Source: Orbilia blumenaviensis
Taxonomy: Eukaryota; Ascomycota; Orbiliomycetes; Orbiliales; Orbiliaceae
DNA: 64,000 nucleotides
NCBI GenBank assembly: GCA_036872755.1
Contig: JAVHNS010000002.1
Coordinates: forward strand, 1,860,001 to 1,924,000
Direction: 5' to 3'
The position numbers and the translations under genes were made by a program. Numbering within the stretch: position 1 is the stretch's first letter; each line of letters starts with the position of its first letter. Shown piece by piece: positions 21,899 to 32,295 of this stretch. The notes under the pieces are model-generated. The model was given only the letters and a program-made list of their open reading frames with translations. It searched no databases and was not told where the DNA came from.

Positions 21899-24800
21899 TT
21901 TATCTTCAAATATTACAAGCGTATCCCTGTTCTCTTCTACTTAGTCAAATAAATTGCAGTTGAAGGCCGAAAGGGTGGGCAGGATCCGTACTAGTTTACG
22001 TGCGAAAGCTAGGGGGCCGGGGGGAGGAGAGTTACACGACCGACTTTATAGTAAGAAATTCACGAACGATGGCACGGTTAAGTAAGACATGTCGACGTAT
22101 TTATATTTACTTCGTTTCGCATTACACTATATTTTGTTTCAGGTGAAAGACTTGTTAGGTCGGATGGGTTTATTGCCCGTTGTACTTACTTTGTATCTGG
22201 GCACCCCACGGTGCTATGCCTAATCAAGTACCTAGGCATGTATATATATATATCTAAAATAATGCAACAGCTTTATTGGACAGTATCATCCACATGAATA
22301 ATAAAAGACCGGTTCACCGGTGTATGTTATTAGGTAAGTTTCCCAGTTTTGAACGGGTCTATGACTGGGTTTCATGGGGCTGGCTACCTTCTAAGGGCTT
22401 GCCGGCATGATAGCATGTAACTTCCACCCTCGTAAAGCAGAATCACAGGAACGGTTGACCTCCACAAAGACGTTTTATATTTTACTACGACCGATGCTAC
22501 AATATTACAATCTATCAAGGAGCCTGATATACCTTTTAAATACACCAAACTGTTTTTTTCCCATATCTTATGCAGAATGTGTTCTGCTATGTTGAGGCTG
22601 GTTTACAAGACCATGACCTAATTACCCACACCCCCCGATTTTTATTCACCTAGAATATCCAGTCCTAGGCTAGCTACCTGTCCCCCAGTATCCAATAATT
22701 ACAAAATTAGCTCAAATAAAGATGTAGAATCTAAGAACTCGATCGGTTTGCTGATAACTGGATCACGTAGGCGTAGATTGAGATACATGGACGTATATAT
22801 ATACTGTACCAGAACAATGAGAGTTTTTGAACACCGCTTTAGTCCAATCATATAAAGGTATCGTGATAATGATACCGTATTAACATCATATTAGTGACGA
22901 CAATACCGTTGTAATCCTGATTTAAACTATAATACCACACTGATATCGTGTTAGTCCTCGGGGTACTTCTGGCGCAGTAACTACGCAAGGTGGTCTTATG
23001 AGCCTGTTTCCAAGTCATCGATTAATCCCGAGCAGGGCTGCTGCGCTATAAATGCATCGAGATTAATCGAGTATCCGTAGGGTATAGCAGCGAGGTTTTC
23101 TCGTAAACCAACCCTCTAACTTCGCCCATGTAACATGTTCTGCGATGGTGCACGGTAATTGCACATATAACATAGTATATACTAACATTTACAAATTACT
23201 TATGTTCATGCAAGATCGAGATCCGAGCACGATGCAACCTACTTGAACACATATACAAGACCTCATATCGGTAAACGCGATAAGAACACCATGAAGCCAT
23301 ATATTTACTGGAATTTACATATTGAATGTTACAATATTGGTATTGGATGGTCTCGTAAACCAGGCTCTACGAAGTGACCCGTTTAGTCTGGGCACGAGAC
23401 AAGATTTGGTATATCGGTACTTATGTATGTATCCCTCAATACTTATGTCTGTTGGATGTCGAGTATAACCGAACTCCCGTTTGCTTATGCCGAACTGCCT
23501 ACTTCGCGTGTTTCAATTCTTCGAAGTCAAGGAACTGTGCCGATCTTTAAAATACAATGGAATTTGTGGGCAACAGGAGACTAAGTGATGAAATACTCAG
23601 CTTAAGACCTTCGAACCGACATGTATTTTTGCACTAACTTTTGCAAGATGTGCTAGGACACATCTTTCCACCTCATCATTCTTAGTGGAAGGATTCTGAA
23701 GATTCTTGAGGTACCCATGTAAGCATCATTCCAACATAGCTTCAATATTTGAAGGAATGCCAGTGTAACACTTGGGGGGCAAACATTTGCAACTAACATG
23801 GCACAGCAACGCTATTATGTCGGCAGGATACACATGTTGTGCCATCGTTATGGGACAAAAACGAATGCAACAGCCACTGCTGAGTTGGGATGAAACGAGA
23901 ACTGCTCCCATGGAAGTGAGACTGGTGTATTATACCATTCCCAATAGATCTATATCTATATGGAAAAGCTAGAGTCCAAAAACAATTCATTTTTCACGGG
24001 AACAAACCGGCGAAAAATATGCTATCCCTCGCGCAAAACTTGCGAAACTAGCCTAAATTTAACCTTTTCTTTATTCACCAAGATACGTAATAAAGAAGAT
24101 AGGCGTGGATTTACATGAAAGTTAGCATCCAGTAACATATTGATTTTACCCAGCGCAAGCTGAAGATCTGGTCGTACGGCTTTTTCCTACTTGTTTTGGA
24201 GGAGCAAATTAAATTCTGATATCACTTTTTAGGAGGCGCAAAACGCAAGACAAACTCTCGAGCTCTTCAGCCTCGAATTTCGGGACTATGCATATTGTTT
24301 TCCTAACGCTTGGACATGGCCAATCAAATACTGGCTATGGGAGAGATCATCACCAAATACCCGGGTGCATACGCACGCGCAGTCGACAGCCGGTTTCTGA
24401 ATTCATGAATTGGCTCACCCAATAAATAAGCTACCCGCGGCCTGGCTTGGTAGACCCGTTCTGTAGCCGCACTTACGTATTTTCACACACCGCGCGTGGT
24501 TTTGTGGGACAAGATGTCCTCTTTTTGTTCAGTTTGTACCTTCAACGTACGGGGGTGGAGGTTTGGTGGACCCATGGACCCGAAGTCGCTAATTCATATC
24601 TGTACATTTCGTCTCAAGTAGAAACAGGATACAATCAAATTAGCTATAGTCTGATAGAAAATGGTGGTACTAATCATGAAATGGCATAGGATCTTACTGC
24701 TAATGGTTTGGATAAGCGTCCGTCGGATCAGGTGTGAATCACAATTGCTCCCGGGATAAAAGAGACCCGTGTAATCCTCGGGATGTTGCTTTGTTTCCAA

Positions 24801-25162
24801 GTGTCGTAAACCCATGATTTTGTCTAGCAACTCTTTATTCTTGTATTTGAAGAAAAAAATAAGAATAAAAAAAGAAATAAAAAATAATCTCGCGGACGAG
24901 GGGTGTGAGGTATGATACAAGTATTGTATTTCGTATTCTGCCGACTCGTTCTCCTAAATATTTAAGGCTCGGCTCCTCCTTTATAACCGTTGGGATTAAT
25001 ACAATACTACGAGACTAACATACGCGGCCAGCTACAAGTCTAAAACCCTATATTATACAAATTTACCCATTCCAAGGTAGCCTTGAACGTTCGTTTTTGA
25101 GCCAGGGCGACACGCACCCTTTATACTCGTCTCGAGCACTTTTTATTCAATTATAATACAAA
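21899..25162. other. Gene-poor stretch with repeat cores
   Basis: About 3.3 kb with no convincing CDS. It includes the possible inverted-repeat element at 22592-23374, degenerate GATACCGT/GATATCGT words near 22855-22960, and a CGATTAATC inverted pair (23019-23027 / 23061-23069). The ORF near 24447 lacks coding pattern. Confidence 0.45.
22592..23374. mobile_element. Possible short inverted-repeat element (MITE-like)
   Basis: Left end (22592-22615) contains GAGGCTGGTTTACAAGACCA. The right end (about 23348-23372) read on the minus strand contains GAGCCTGGTTTACGAGACCA. The ends match at about 21 of 24 positions in inverted orientation, and the enclosed ~780 bases have no ORF of note. No clear target-site duplication is visible, and a third core copy (about 23100) sits inside, so the limits are uncertain. 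Confidence 0.35.
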
Positions 25163-25546
25163 ATGCAACCAGACCCACTCTGGCTTTCCATTATCATCTG
25201 CGGGGCTGGATCATTAGCGATTACGGGAGCTGCATGGATTTGGACAAAGGCTTTTATGGAAAAAGATGTACCATCGAATCCAGGTAGCTAGAAACACTCA
25301 TAATGCCAAATATTTAGACACAGGAGATTAGTTTCGCGACTGACATATTGAGACAACTTAGAACTGGCTAGGGCGGACAGGCCACATTCGACAGTTAGTC
25401 AACACTATCACCATAATAGACCTTGCCCTTCGATTGTTTCAAACACAGGTACCCGTAGCGACGAATCTCGGGCTACCAGTGTAGATTTCTATCGCCATGG
25501 CCCAAAGCACAGAAGACCTTGGAGCCGAAGCGAGATGGCCCCCTAA
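25163..25546 (+). CDS. Candidate small single-pass membrane protein (72 aa)
   Basis: Exons 25163-25283 and 25449-25546 give MQPDPLWLSIIICGAGSLAI.. with a hydrophobic helix at about residues 7-28, then WTKAFMEKDVPSNPG and a basic C-terminal tail (DFYRHGPKHRRPWSRSEMAP). The junction is in phase (G|GT) with donor GTAGCT and acceptor ACACAG, and ATG context is AAAATGC. Without splicing the ORF would stop after 43 residues. The pattern short lumen-side end / one helix / basic tail resembles small organelle-membrane proteins, but no family is recognised. The intron is 165 nt with no perfect branch site. It could be chance. Confidence 0.35.
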
Positions 25547-27639
25547 GGGTGATTGTGGTAAAAGCCCAAGCCGCCCGAGTACTGGTTAAACCCGTCGTTC
25601 TAGCAATTCTGTGGAGGCCGAGAATAAAATTAGTGTTTGCGTGCGAGCTCGCCATCTTGGTTGGTGCGAAAACTGTAGCACCTTCGTACAAAGAGAATTC
25701 TGCTTATGGGAGGGAGGTTCGTTCTGGAGTTTTAGATTGCTCAAAATGTAAAAACTTTCATAAGGCATGGAAATCTCGATCACCTTGGTTTTGGTTACCT
25801 AAATTTTGATTTATCTTATCAGTATTCTATTGGCATGTGGTTAGAAAAAAAAGACATTGATTATTTCTTCTCGTTGTTGGGGTTTTTAGATAATTTAATA
25901 TCTCCTGGTACAATGGATACATGGCTCTTACACTATTCTACGAATCCATATCATTAGCGGTACAAGGATACACGATTCAGATAATTTTGAGATAAGTTCT
26001 AGACCGCGTCAGTCTTGTAACCAGACCGCGTCAGTCTTTAGGAATCTGCCTAGGTATTTTGTGTTGAGTACTGTGTTATTGTAGGTTGGTTCGTCTGCCG
26101 GTTAGCCCCGCACGGCCGACCCAGTTTAAGGTTTCCAGTACAGCCGACATGATGCGCCTTCATGAGCCTCACTCTCTGAAAGTATACTTTGTACTTGATT
26201 AATTACTTACTTAATGCATATGGACTAACGGCGGTCAAGGCGGTTATTCAGAAATATCCAGGTCGATCCGAGCCCTAGGATGCTATTACGCGGCAGTACC
26301 CATATCAAATACAACTCGAGATGCGAGGCGCCATTCGTCCTATGCACGGCTAGCTATGTGCGTGATGCCAGCAGCCATCGTCTCTCCCGCCGGCTATAGT
26401 ACATAGGATAGGTGACCATGCGCATGCCCTGAATTTTAGTTCTGTTACTCAAGCATATCATGCAAGCCTGTAGGGCTCTTGGTAGCGAGCGATCTGGAGG
26501 TGTAAAAATTTAAACCAAGCAATGCCGTTGCCTAACATGGTGCCGAGACTGGTACCGATAAGCTTATCTCGAGACACCTCGTGCGCATGACAATGATCAG
26601 TGATGCATGAGTTTTGGCATGGAGGCAGACATTTGCAGCGGAACCGTTGGAGTACTGATAGCTGCTACTTAACTAGTCGTTAGTAGCTTGATCATACGAT
26701 TTGAGTTATATTGGCTGCGACTATCAGCGCAACGTTTTGATCCGGACTTAAGCCCAGAACGGTCATGTCCGAAGCTAAGATGGGTCCATAGCCATGTCAA
26801 TGTGAATGCGAATGCCACTTATCTTGCCAACCAGAAGCTTATCGTTGAATCAAAGAAAACGGCCAGTGCGAGATGTTTTTTTTTTTTGTCTCAAATAGAA
26901 AACTCTTTCTGTGTGGGGTAGTTTAACCCAGACTCTGGACGGGTGCTGTCAAGGGCGCCAGCTTATCAGCGCTCCCCCGCGGCGGCAGCATAATCGGGTT
27001 TTACTCGATCGTATCGAGAAAGAGAAATGGCAGCAACAAAGCCCGTGACAAGGGACCCGCGTGGATGGTCTTCGGCGAACCAATCACGGCCATGAGTTCT
27101 CTGCCAAGGGAACCCGAACTTGCTCGCTTTGATGACATAGCTGCTTCCTTCGAAGTTAGGTTTCCCCTGTTATCTTTGGTACTTTCTATCCGACATCTGC
27201 TTTCCTTCAGTGGCGAAACGCTGCAAACTGCCTGCTGCATGCATCGACAAACCGGTTCCCTTCCTGGGGAGAATGAGAGAGGGAAAGAGACGAAGAAGCA
27301 ATTTTAAAATATTAGATACAAGAGAAAGAATAATTTGTAGAGTGATCATGAGGGTTCAATCTTCGGACGAGAGAAGGTTTGTCAATGTGAGACCAGGTTG
27401 ATCCAGAGAATCTTTCTTAGTTTGGCCTGGCATGCTTCTCTGCATTCCGCATCTTCAGATAGTGCCCGGCCACTTTACATGGGGTCCCAAACCTCGTACA
27501 TGTATACACCCCCCACCCAAAATTCAATGTCTCTCGTTAGCCTCACGCGAGTAGGCCGTCGCAAAACTCTGTCACATCTGTAGTACAGCTTACGCATGTT
27601 GCATGCAATGACAGGCGTTTCCGGTAGCCTGGATAAGAG
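25547..27639. other. Intergenic, with short direct repeat
   Basis: About 2.1 kb upstream of the permease. It contains the 16-base direct repeat at 26001-26038. Other ORFs here lack an ATG start or coding pattern. Confidence 0.5.
26001..26038 (+). repeat. 16-bp direct repeat with internal dyad
   Basis: AGACCGCGTCAGTCTT occurs at 26001-26016 and again at 26023-26038; each copy has AGAC..GTCT ends that pair. The spacer TTGTAACCAG resembles the dispersed repeat core. Confidence 0.8.
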
Positions 27640-30004
27640 ATGAACCTTGCCCCCCTCGGCTCCTCTGCTGAAGACCTGGAGTTGGAGTATTTGAACCCGG
27701 GGATCTGCTCCCCTTCAAGATCCTTTCGAGGTGTCAGTTCTGAGGAGCCGCCAGCAGACAATAATCCTTCGCGTTCATTCAATTTGTCTTCCTACGTTGA
27801 TATCGAAGACGACCAGTTCGAGTTCAGAGAAGATCGTAGTCTTCTAACCTCGTCGGGGAAATCGCACACAATGGGTGCCAAACTCGATGCTTTCATCAAG
27901 AAAGTCGAAGTTGACAACGAAGCAGGGCTGTCTAGTAAGCAATTGTTTTTGCTGAATGATGATCTAAAGCCTGTCGAACCAGCCCGCAGGAAATGGCAAT
28001 GGTTTAACTTCGTCTTCTTCTGGATTTCGGACTCATTCAACGTTAATACATGGTAAGAGCGACCGATCTGAGCAAAGCTCTCCACCGACGCCGCTAAACT
28101 TTGTGTGCAGGATGATTGGAGCCAGTACTATTGTCGGATTTGGACTTAATTGGTGGCAGGTACATCTCTCCTGATGTTTGCCTCGAATTTTGATATGCTC
28201 GTGCTAATATATTATACCATCTTAGGCCTGGCTTACTGTTTGGGTGGGCTACTTCATCGCCGGCTGTTTTATCTGTATGACAGGTCGTATTGGCGCCGTA
28301 TACCATATCTCGTTCCCAGTCGCTGCTAGAAGTTCGTTCGGAATATGGGGTTCATTATGGCCTGTCTTTAACCGCGCGGCCATGGCATGCATCTGGTACG
28401 GTGTGCAAGCTTGGATTGGAGGCACTTGTGTATATTTGATGATTCGAAGCATATGGAACAGTTGGGATAACATTCCTGATACCGTAAGTGCTTTTCTTAC
28501 AACATGCAACATTGCACCGCCAATTTGTTATGTATCTCCGCAGACAGGGAACATTACTGACGTATGATGAGCGACTTTCATAGATCCATGCCCCAGAAGG
28601 AGTAAGATTCCATCAGTCGCTATTCACAAAAACCCGATGTTGCATTCTAACTTGGCATATAGTCTCTTCTCAACACCCGCGATTTCGTATCTTTTTTCCT
28701 TTTCTGGTTTTGTTCCCTACCAGCGATTTGGTTCCCGGTTCACCAGATCCGTCACTTGTTCACAGTCAAATCCTACGTAGTCCCGGTTGCTGGTAAGAAT
28801 AAGACATTCTACAAATTCCACACGTTTTATAGTAGTCGATTTTAACAATACCTAGGCATTGCCTTTTTGGTATGGTCATTGGTACGGGCTGGTGGTATCG
28901 GCAAAATAGTCCACCAACCGGCCAAAGCCACCGGTAGCGATCTAGCATGGGGTGTGATCCAGGGTATCATGTCCTCAATTGCCAACTTTGCAACCCTGAT
29001 TGTTAATGACCCAGATTTCTCGGTTCGTAAAAAGGCTAGTCCCTTTCCCGAAGCAGGGTTTTGCTAATACACCACGACCATATTTAGAGATTCGCCAAGA
29101 AGCCCTCCGATGCTCTATGGTCGCAGCTAATCACGATCCCTACTGGGTTTGCCCTGACATCCCTTATTGGTATCCTCACCACTTCGGCTTGTGCCGTCAT
29201 CTATGGTCAAGAAATCTGGAACCCTCTAGATCTCCTCAAGTTTTTCTTAGACGATGGTGGCACTGGAACCCGGGTCGGCGTCTTCTTTATCTCGACTTCG
29301 TTTGCTCTCGCTCAACTTGGTACTAATATTGCGGCCAACTCCGTTTCCGCTGGCACTGATATGACTGCTTTGTTGCCACGGTTCATCAACATTCGGCGAG
29401 GAGGATACATCTGCGCTCTTGTCGGTATTGCTATGTGCCCATGGAACCTTCTTGAGAGCACAAACAACTTCACTACTTACCTCTCCGCTTATTCCGTCTT
29501 CCTGAGCTCCATTGCTGGCGTTTTAATCTCAGATTATTACCTCGTGCGCAAGGGATACCTTCAGATCAAAGATTTATACTCAGGAAAACGCACTGGACCA
29601 TACTATTTCTCGTTTGGTTTCAATTGGAGAGGTTATACCGCATATATCTGTGGTATCCTTCCGAATAGTATGACATCCCCTTCCCTTCACTTAAATTTGA
29701 TGAATTCTAACAGAAAATCTTCCTAGTTGTTGGATTTGTTGGGGCTATTGGAAAAGATGTTCCGATCGGTGCAACATATGTATACCGCTTGAACTTCTTC
29801 GCCGGATTTATAGCCGCCTCTTCGATATATTGGATCCTCAACCACTTCTTCCCCGCGCCTGCTTGCTCCGACGAATGGAACGAGATCGGTGAAGAAATCA
29901 CCGAAGTCATACTCGCCGAGGACAACGATTCGACGTACTATGATGAAGAACAAGCCCAGGGAAAGAAGGTAACACCTACTTCCGAAGAAAAGGGTGTCTA
30001 TTAG
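27640..30004 (+). CDS. NCS1-family nucleobase/allantoin permease (Fur-type)
   Basis: Proton-coupled plasma-membrane importer of the fungal Fur clade (uracil, allantoin, uric acid or related substrates). Eight predicted exons: 27640-28052, 28111-28159, 28226-28483, 28584-28601 (18 nt), 28663-28792, 28856-29022, 29088-29667, 29727-30004; 630 residues in frame throughout. Landmarks: cytosolic N-tail, then [20 protein letters not shown] (TM1), [28 protein letters not shown] (TM3, with the Trp/Gln positions known in FurE), [61 protein letters not shown] and [18 protein letters not shown]. The acidic C-tail ends EEKGVY. Exon 6 uses a weak donor (GTTCGT). Substrate cannot be assigned from sequence alone. 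Expected control is nitrogen-catabolite (GATA) regulation, not shown here. Confidence 0.92.
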
Positions 30005-31306
30005 ATATATATATCTATGTCTTTATTTGTTGTTTGATTTTCTATTCCTGCGATTCAATAATGTCTTGTGCGTGCATGAACGAAAGATTTAGCGGGGGCT
30101 AAGATATATTTCTATGTGCTTTCGCTCTTTATTTTAGCCCGAACCCTTACTTTCTGGCGGGCGATCTGGGGGTATGGATTATGGGAGCATTCATTGATTT
30201 GAGAGTTGGTTAAAATATGATATTTAGAGCTGTTTCGTTTGGGTTGGGTCGAACTAGTGGCCTCTTTGGTGTCGGGTTGGGCTTACTATACAGCTTTGGC
30301 TTTTGCTATGCTCGAAACCTATCTTTATAGCTAGACTTAATTTTTATACGACTCCCCGACGGGTTACTAGGTGCATTGGTGTCGTCAAATATAATTGCAA
30401 GTGCCTGTTCAGATTGGTCTCGTTGCGGTTTATATTCATGAATTCATTAAACAAGGATATTCTTGTGGTCTTCAGCCACCATCTGAATACCTATATAGGT
30501 TCGATTACTGTGTAGCGAATCATAAAGATAAAAAAAATAAAATTTTGCAATAAATCAGGGCTGCCAGTTGATATCTCTCATTGCGTCGACGGATTAATTG
30601 GTCGTTTAGGATGCTCGGCTAAAGGGTGAAAAATGATACTTTGAAAGCTAAGGCGTTGAAATAAGGATGACCAGTAGGTACTTACATAGAGACCGAAAAT
30701 CATATAGTCTTAGTTCGAAGCAATTCTAGGGGGAAAAGGAAAGTGAAATCAATTTCGAACTTAAGCGTCTACGAAGTGCGGACAAGACTATCAGATTGAG
30801 CTAGCACTAACACAGGCCCGGCTTGATCTCGAAAAAAAATGCAACAAGTAGCGTGTTGTGTAAACGTCTGAACTTCACAACCTTGACCCTATTTCTATAT
30901 ATCAGTGTAGTCTCGTAGCATACGAGACTAATATCAGTGCCTAACTATGCGTCCATATTAGTCTTATAATGTCGTCCATATATATCCGAGGATGTTCGAT
31001 TTTTCGAAATAACTCCCCTCAAGTGTAACTTGCTTTGGCAGTAGCTACTGGTATTTAATAGTTCTACCCACAATCCACGATCTCATCTTTATCTCACTCT
31101 AGAGTGTCCCCCCCCCCAAAAAAAAAAAACGGTTCCCAAGCATCTAGGAAATTAGGAGTCCAATCCCTCCCTTTTCCAGAATCATTATTGTATTGAAATC
31201 TGTTTGATCAAATCAAACAATCCTACATCAAGTATCGGGCCCCGTATTCGCTATTTGAACATATTCAAGGAAGAAGAAGAAGAAGAAGAAGAAAAAACAG
31301 AACAAG
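30005..31306. other. Intergenic downstream of permease
   Basis: About 1.3 kb, AT-rich. It contains the palindrome with flanking direct repeats at 30899-30939, a C/A homopolymer junction (31107-31129) and a GAA microsatellite just upstream of the next ATG. Confidence 0.5.
30899..30939. repeat. 23-bp palindrome flanked by 9-bp direct repeats
   Basis: TAGTCTCGTA (30908-30917), GCA, TACGAGACTA (30921-30930) form a perfect inverted repeat. ATATCAGTG lies directly on both sides (30899-30907 and 30931-30939). Confidence 0.85.
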
Positions 31307-31831
31307 ATGTGTCACTACGATATGCATCACTATCTAGTCTGCAATCACCAGCTTTTCTCGCCGGAACCAGCATCACTTTGCAAGACCGCCAAAAAACGAA
31401 CTTGTAGCTGGGATTCAGAGTCCGAAATGCCCTGCGTTGGTGTTAAGACCCGCTCCAGGAACAGAATTGTGCGTTTTGAGAAGGCGTGCCCCGACTGTCT
31501 GGGTGTATACATCTGGGATCCTATTGCCCCTACCTCTGCTGATGCTACAACTACTGTTGCCTCTGTGAGCCCTCTCGAGCCCCCCTCAACAGCGGGCGTT
31601 TGTGGCCCACAAGGTGGCAGCAGTGATCAAAAGCAGTGGAGGAAGAAGGAGAGGGAACCAGCTTCGCCTAAGAAAAAGAGAACAAAGCCCGAAGGACGGA
31701 AGGTATTATCAACCGAAGAAACTATTGTCAAAAACATGCACGACCCAGAGGTTGGATCCTGGACAGTCATAAGAGAGCAAGCCAACGCGAAGAATCACAA
31801 TAATGCAGCTGATCCGAAGGCCAGTAAATAA
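31307..31831 (+). CDS. Small Cys/His-rich fungal protein, function unknown
   Basis: Single-exon ORF of 174 residues. The N-terminal 70 residues carry spaced Cys/His (MCHYDMHHYLVCNH, SLCKTAKKRTCSW, MPCVGVKT, ACPDCLGVYIWD), an arrangement that recalls short fungal proteins with degenerate zinc-binding patterns. The remainder is disordered and basic (PKKKRTKPEGRK could be a nuclear signal), ending AADPKASK. The ATG follows a GAA/GAAA microsatellite that would lie in the 5' UTR. No named family recognised; zinc binding is an inference from spacing only. Confidence 0.6.
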   Translation: MCHYDMHHYLVCNHQLFSPEPASLCKTAKKRTCSWDSESEMPCVGVKTRSRNRIVRFEKACPDCLGVYIWDPIAPTSADATTTVASVSPLEPPSTAGVCGPQGGSSDQKQWRKKEREPASPKKKRTKPEGRKVLSTEETIVKNMHDPEVGSWTVIREQANAKNHNNAADPKASK

Positions 31832-32295
31832 AGGGAGACGGTGAGGATTAGGAGGACACCGAAGAAGTAATTAAAATAGTCTAGTGCTTCGCCCTCCTTC
31901 TGCCACCTCGGATTCTAGAAACAGAAATATGATACACGACGGAGTACGGCCAAATTGAAAGAATTCCATGCACCCACCGAAACACCGGAGAAGACCCTAT
32001 AAAATGGGAAAGAGAAAATAAAGGAAAGGACAAAGGAAATATGATAAATGATGAGCTACTCTTGTGGAACAGCCATCTCTTTGTCGGCAGCAGAGGAATG
32101 CTAGCCGGTTTTTACAAGGGGATCACAGAACACGACTTCCTAAGATCAAAGTTGGGTTCTGGCTTTAGTCCTAGCCCTTGATGCGGCTTCCACTGCATCC
32201 CATCGGTCTAGATACGCAGGACGTGGCGCAACGTAGCCCATAGGGACAAATTCCTCTTTATACACGATTGGTCTGCGCAGCTGGAGTGAAGGCTG
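31832..32295. other. Convergent intergenic region
   Basis: 3' flanks of the Cys-rich gene and iws1; purine-rich segment 31985-32050, no feature seen. Confidence 0.5.

Noticed and set aside
24447..24689. 80-codon plus-strand ORF
   Set aside because: No ATG-proximal context, no intron partner and no recognisable domain; probably chance.
25519..25809. 96-codon plus-strand ORF
   Set aside because: It begins at TTG, and overlaps the second exon of the better-supported small membrane protein in another frame.
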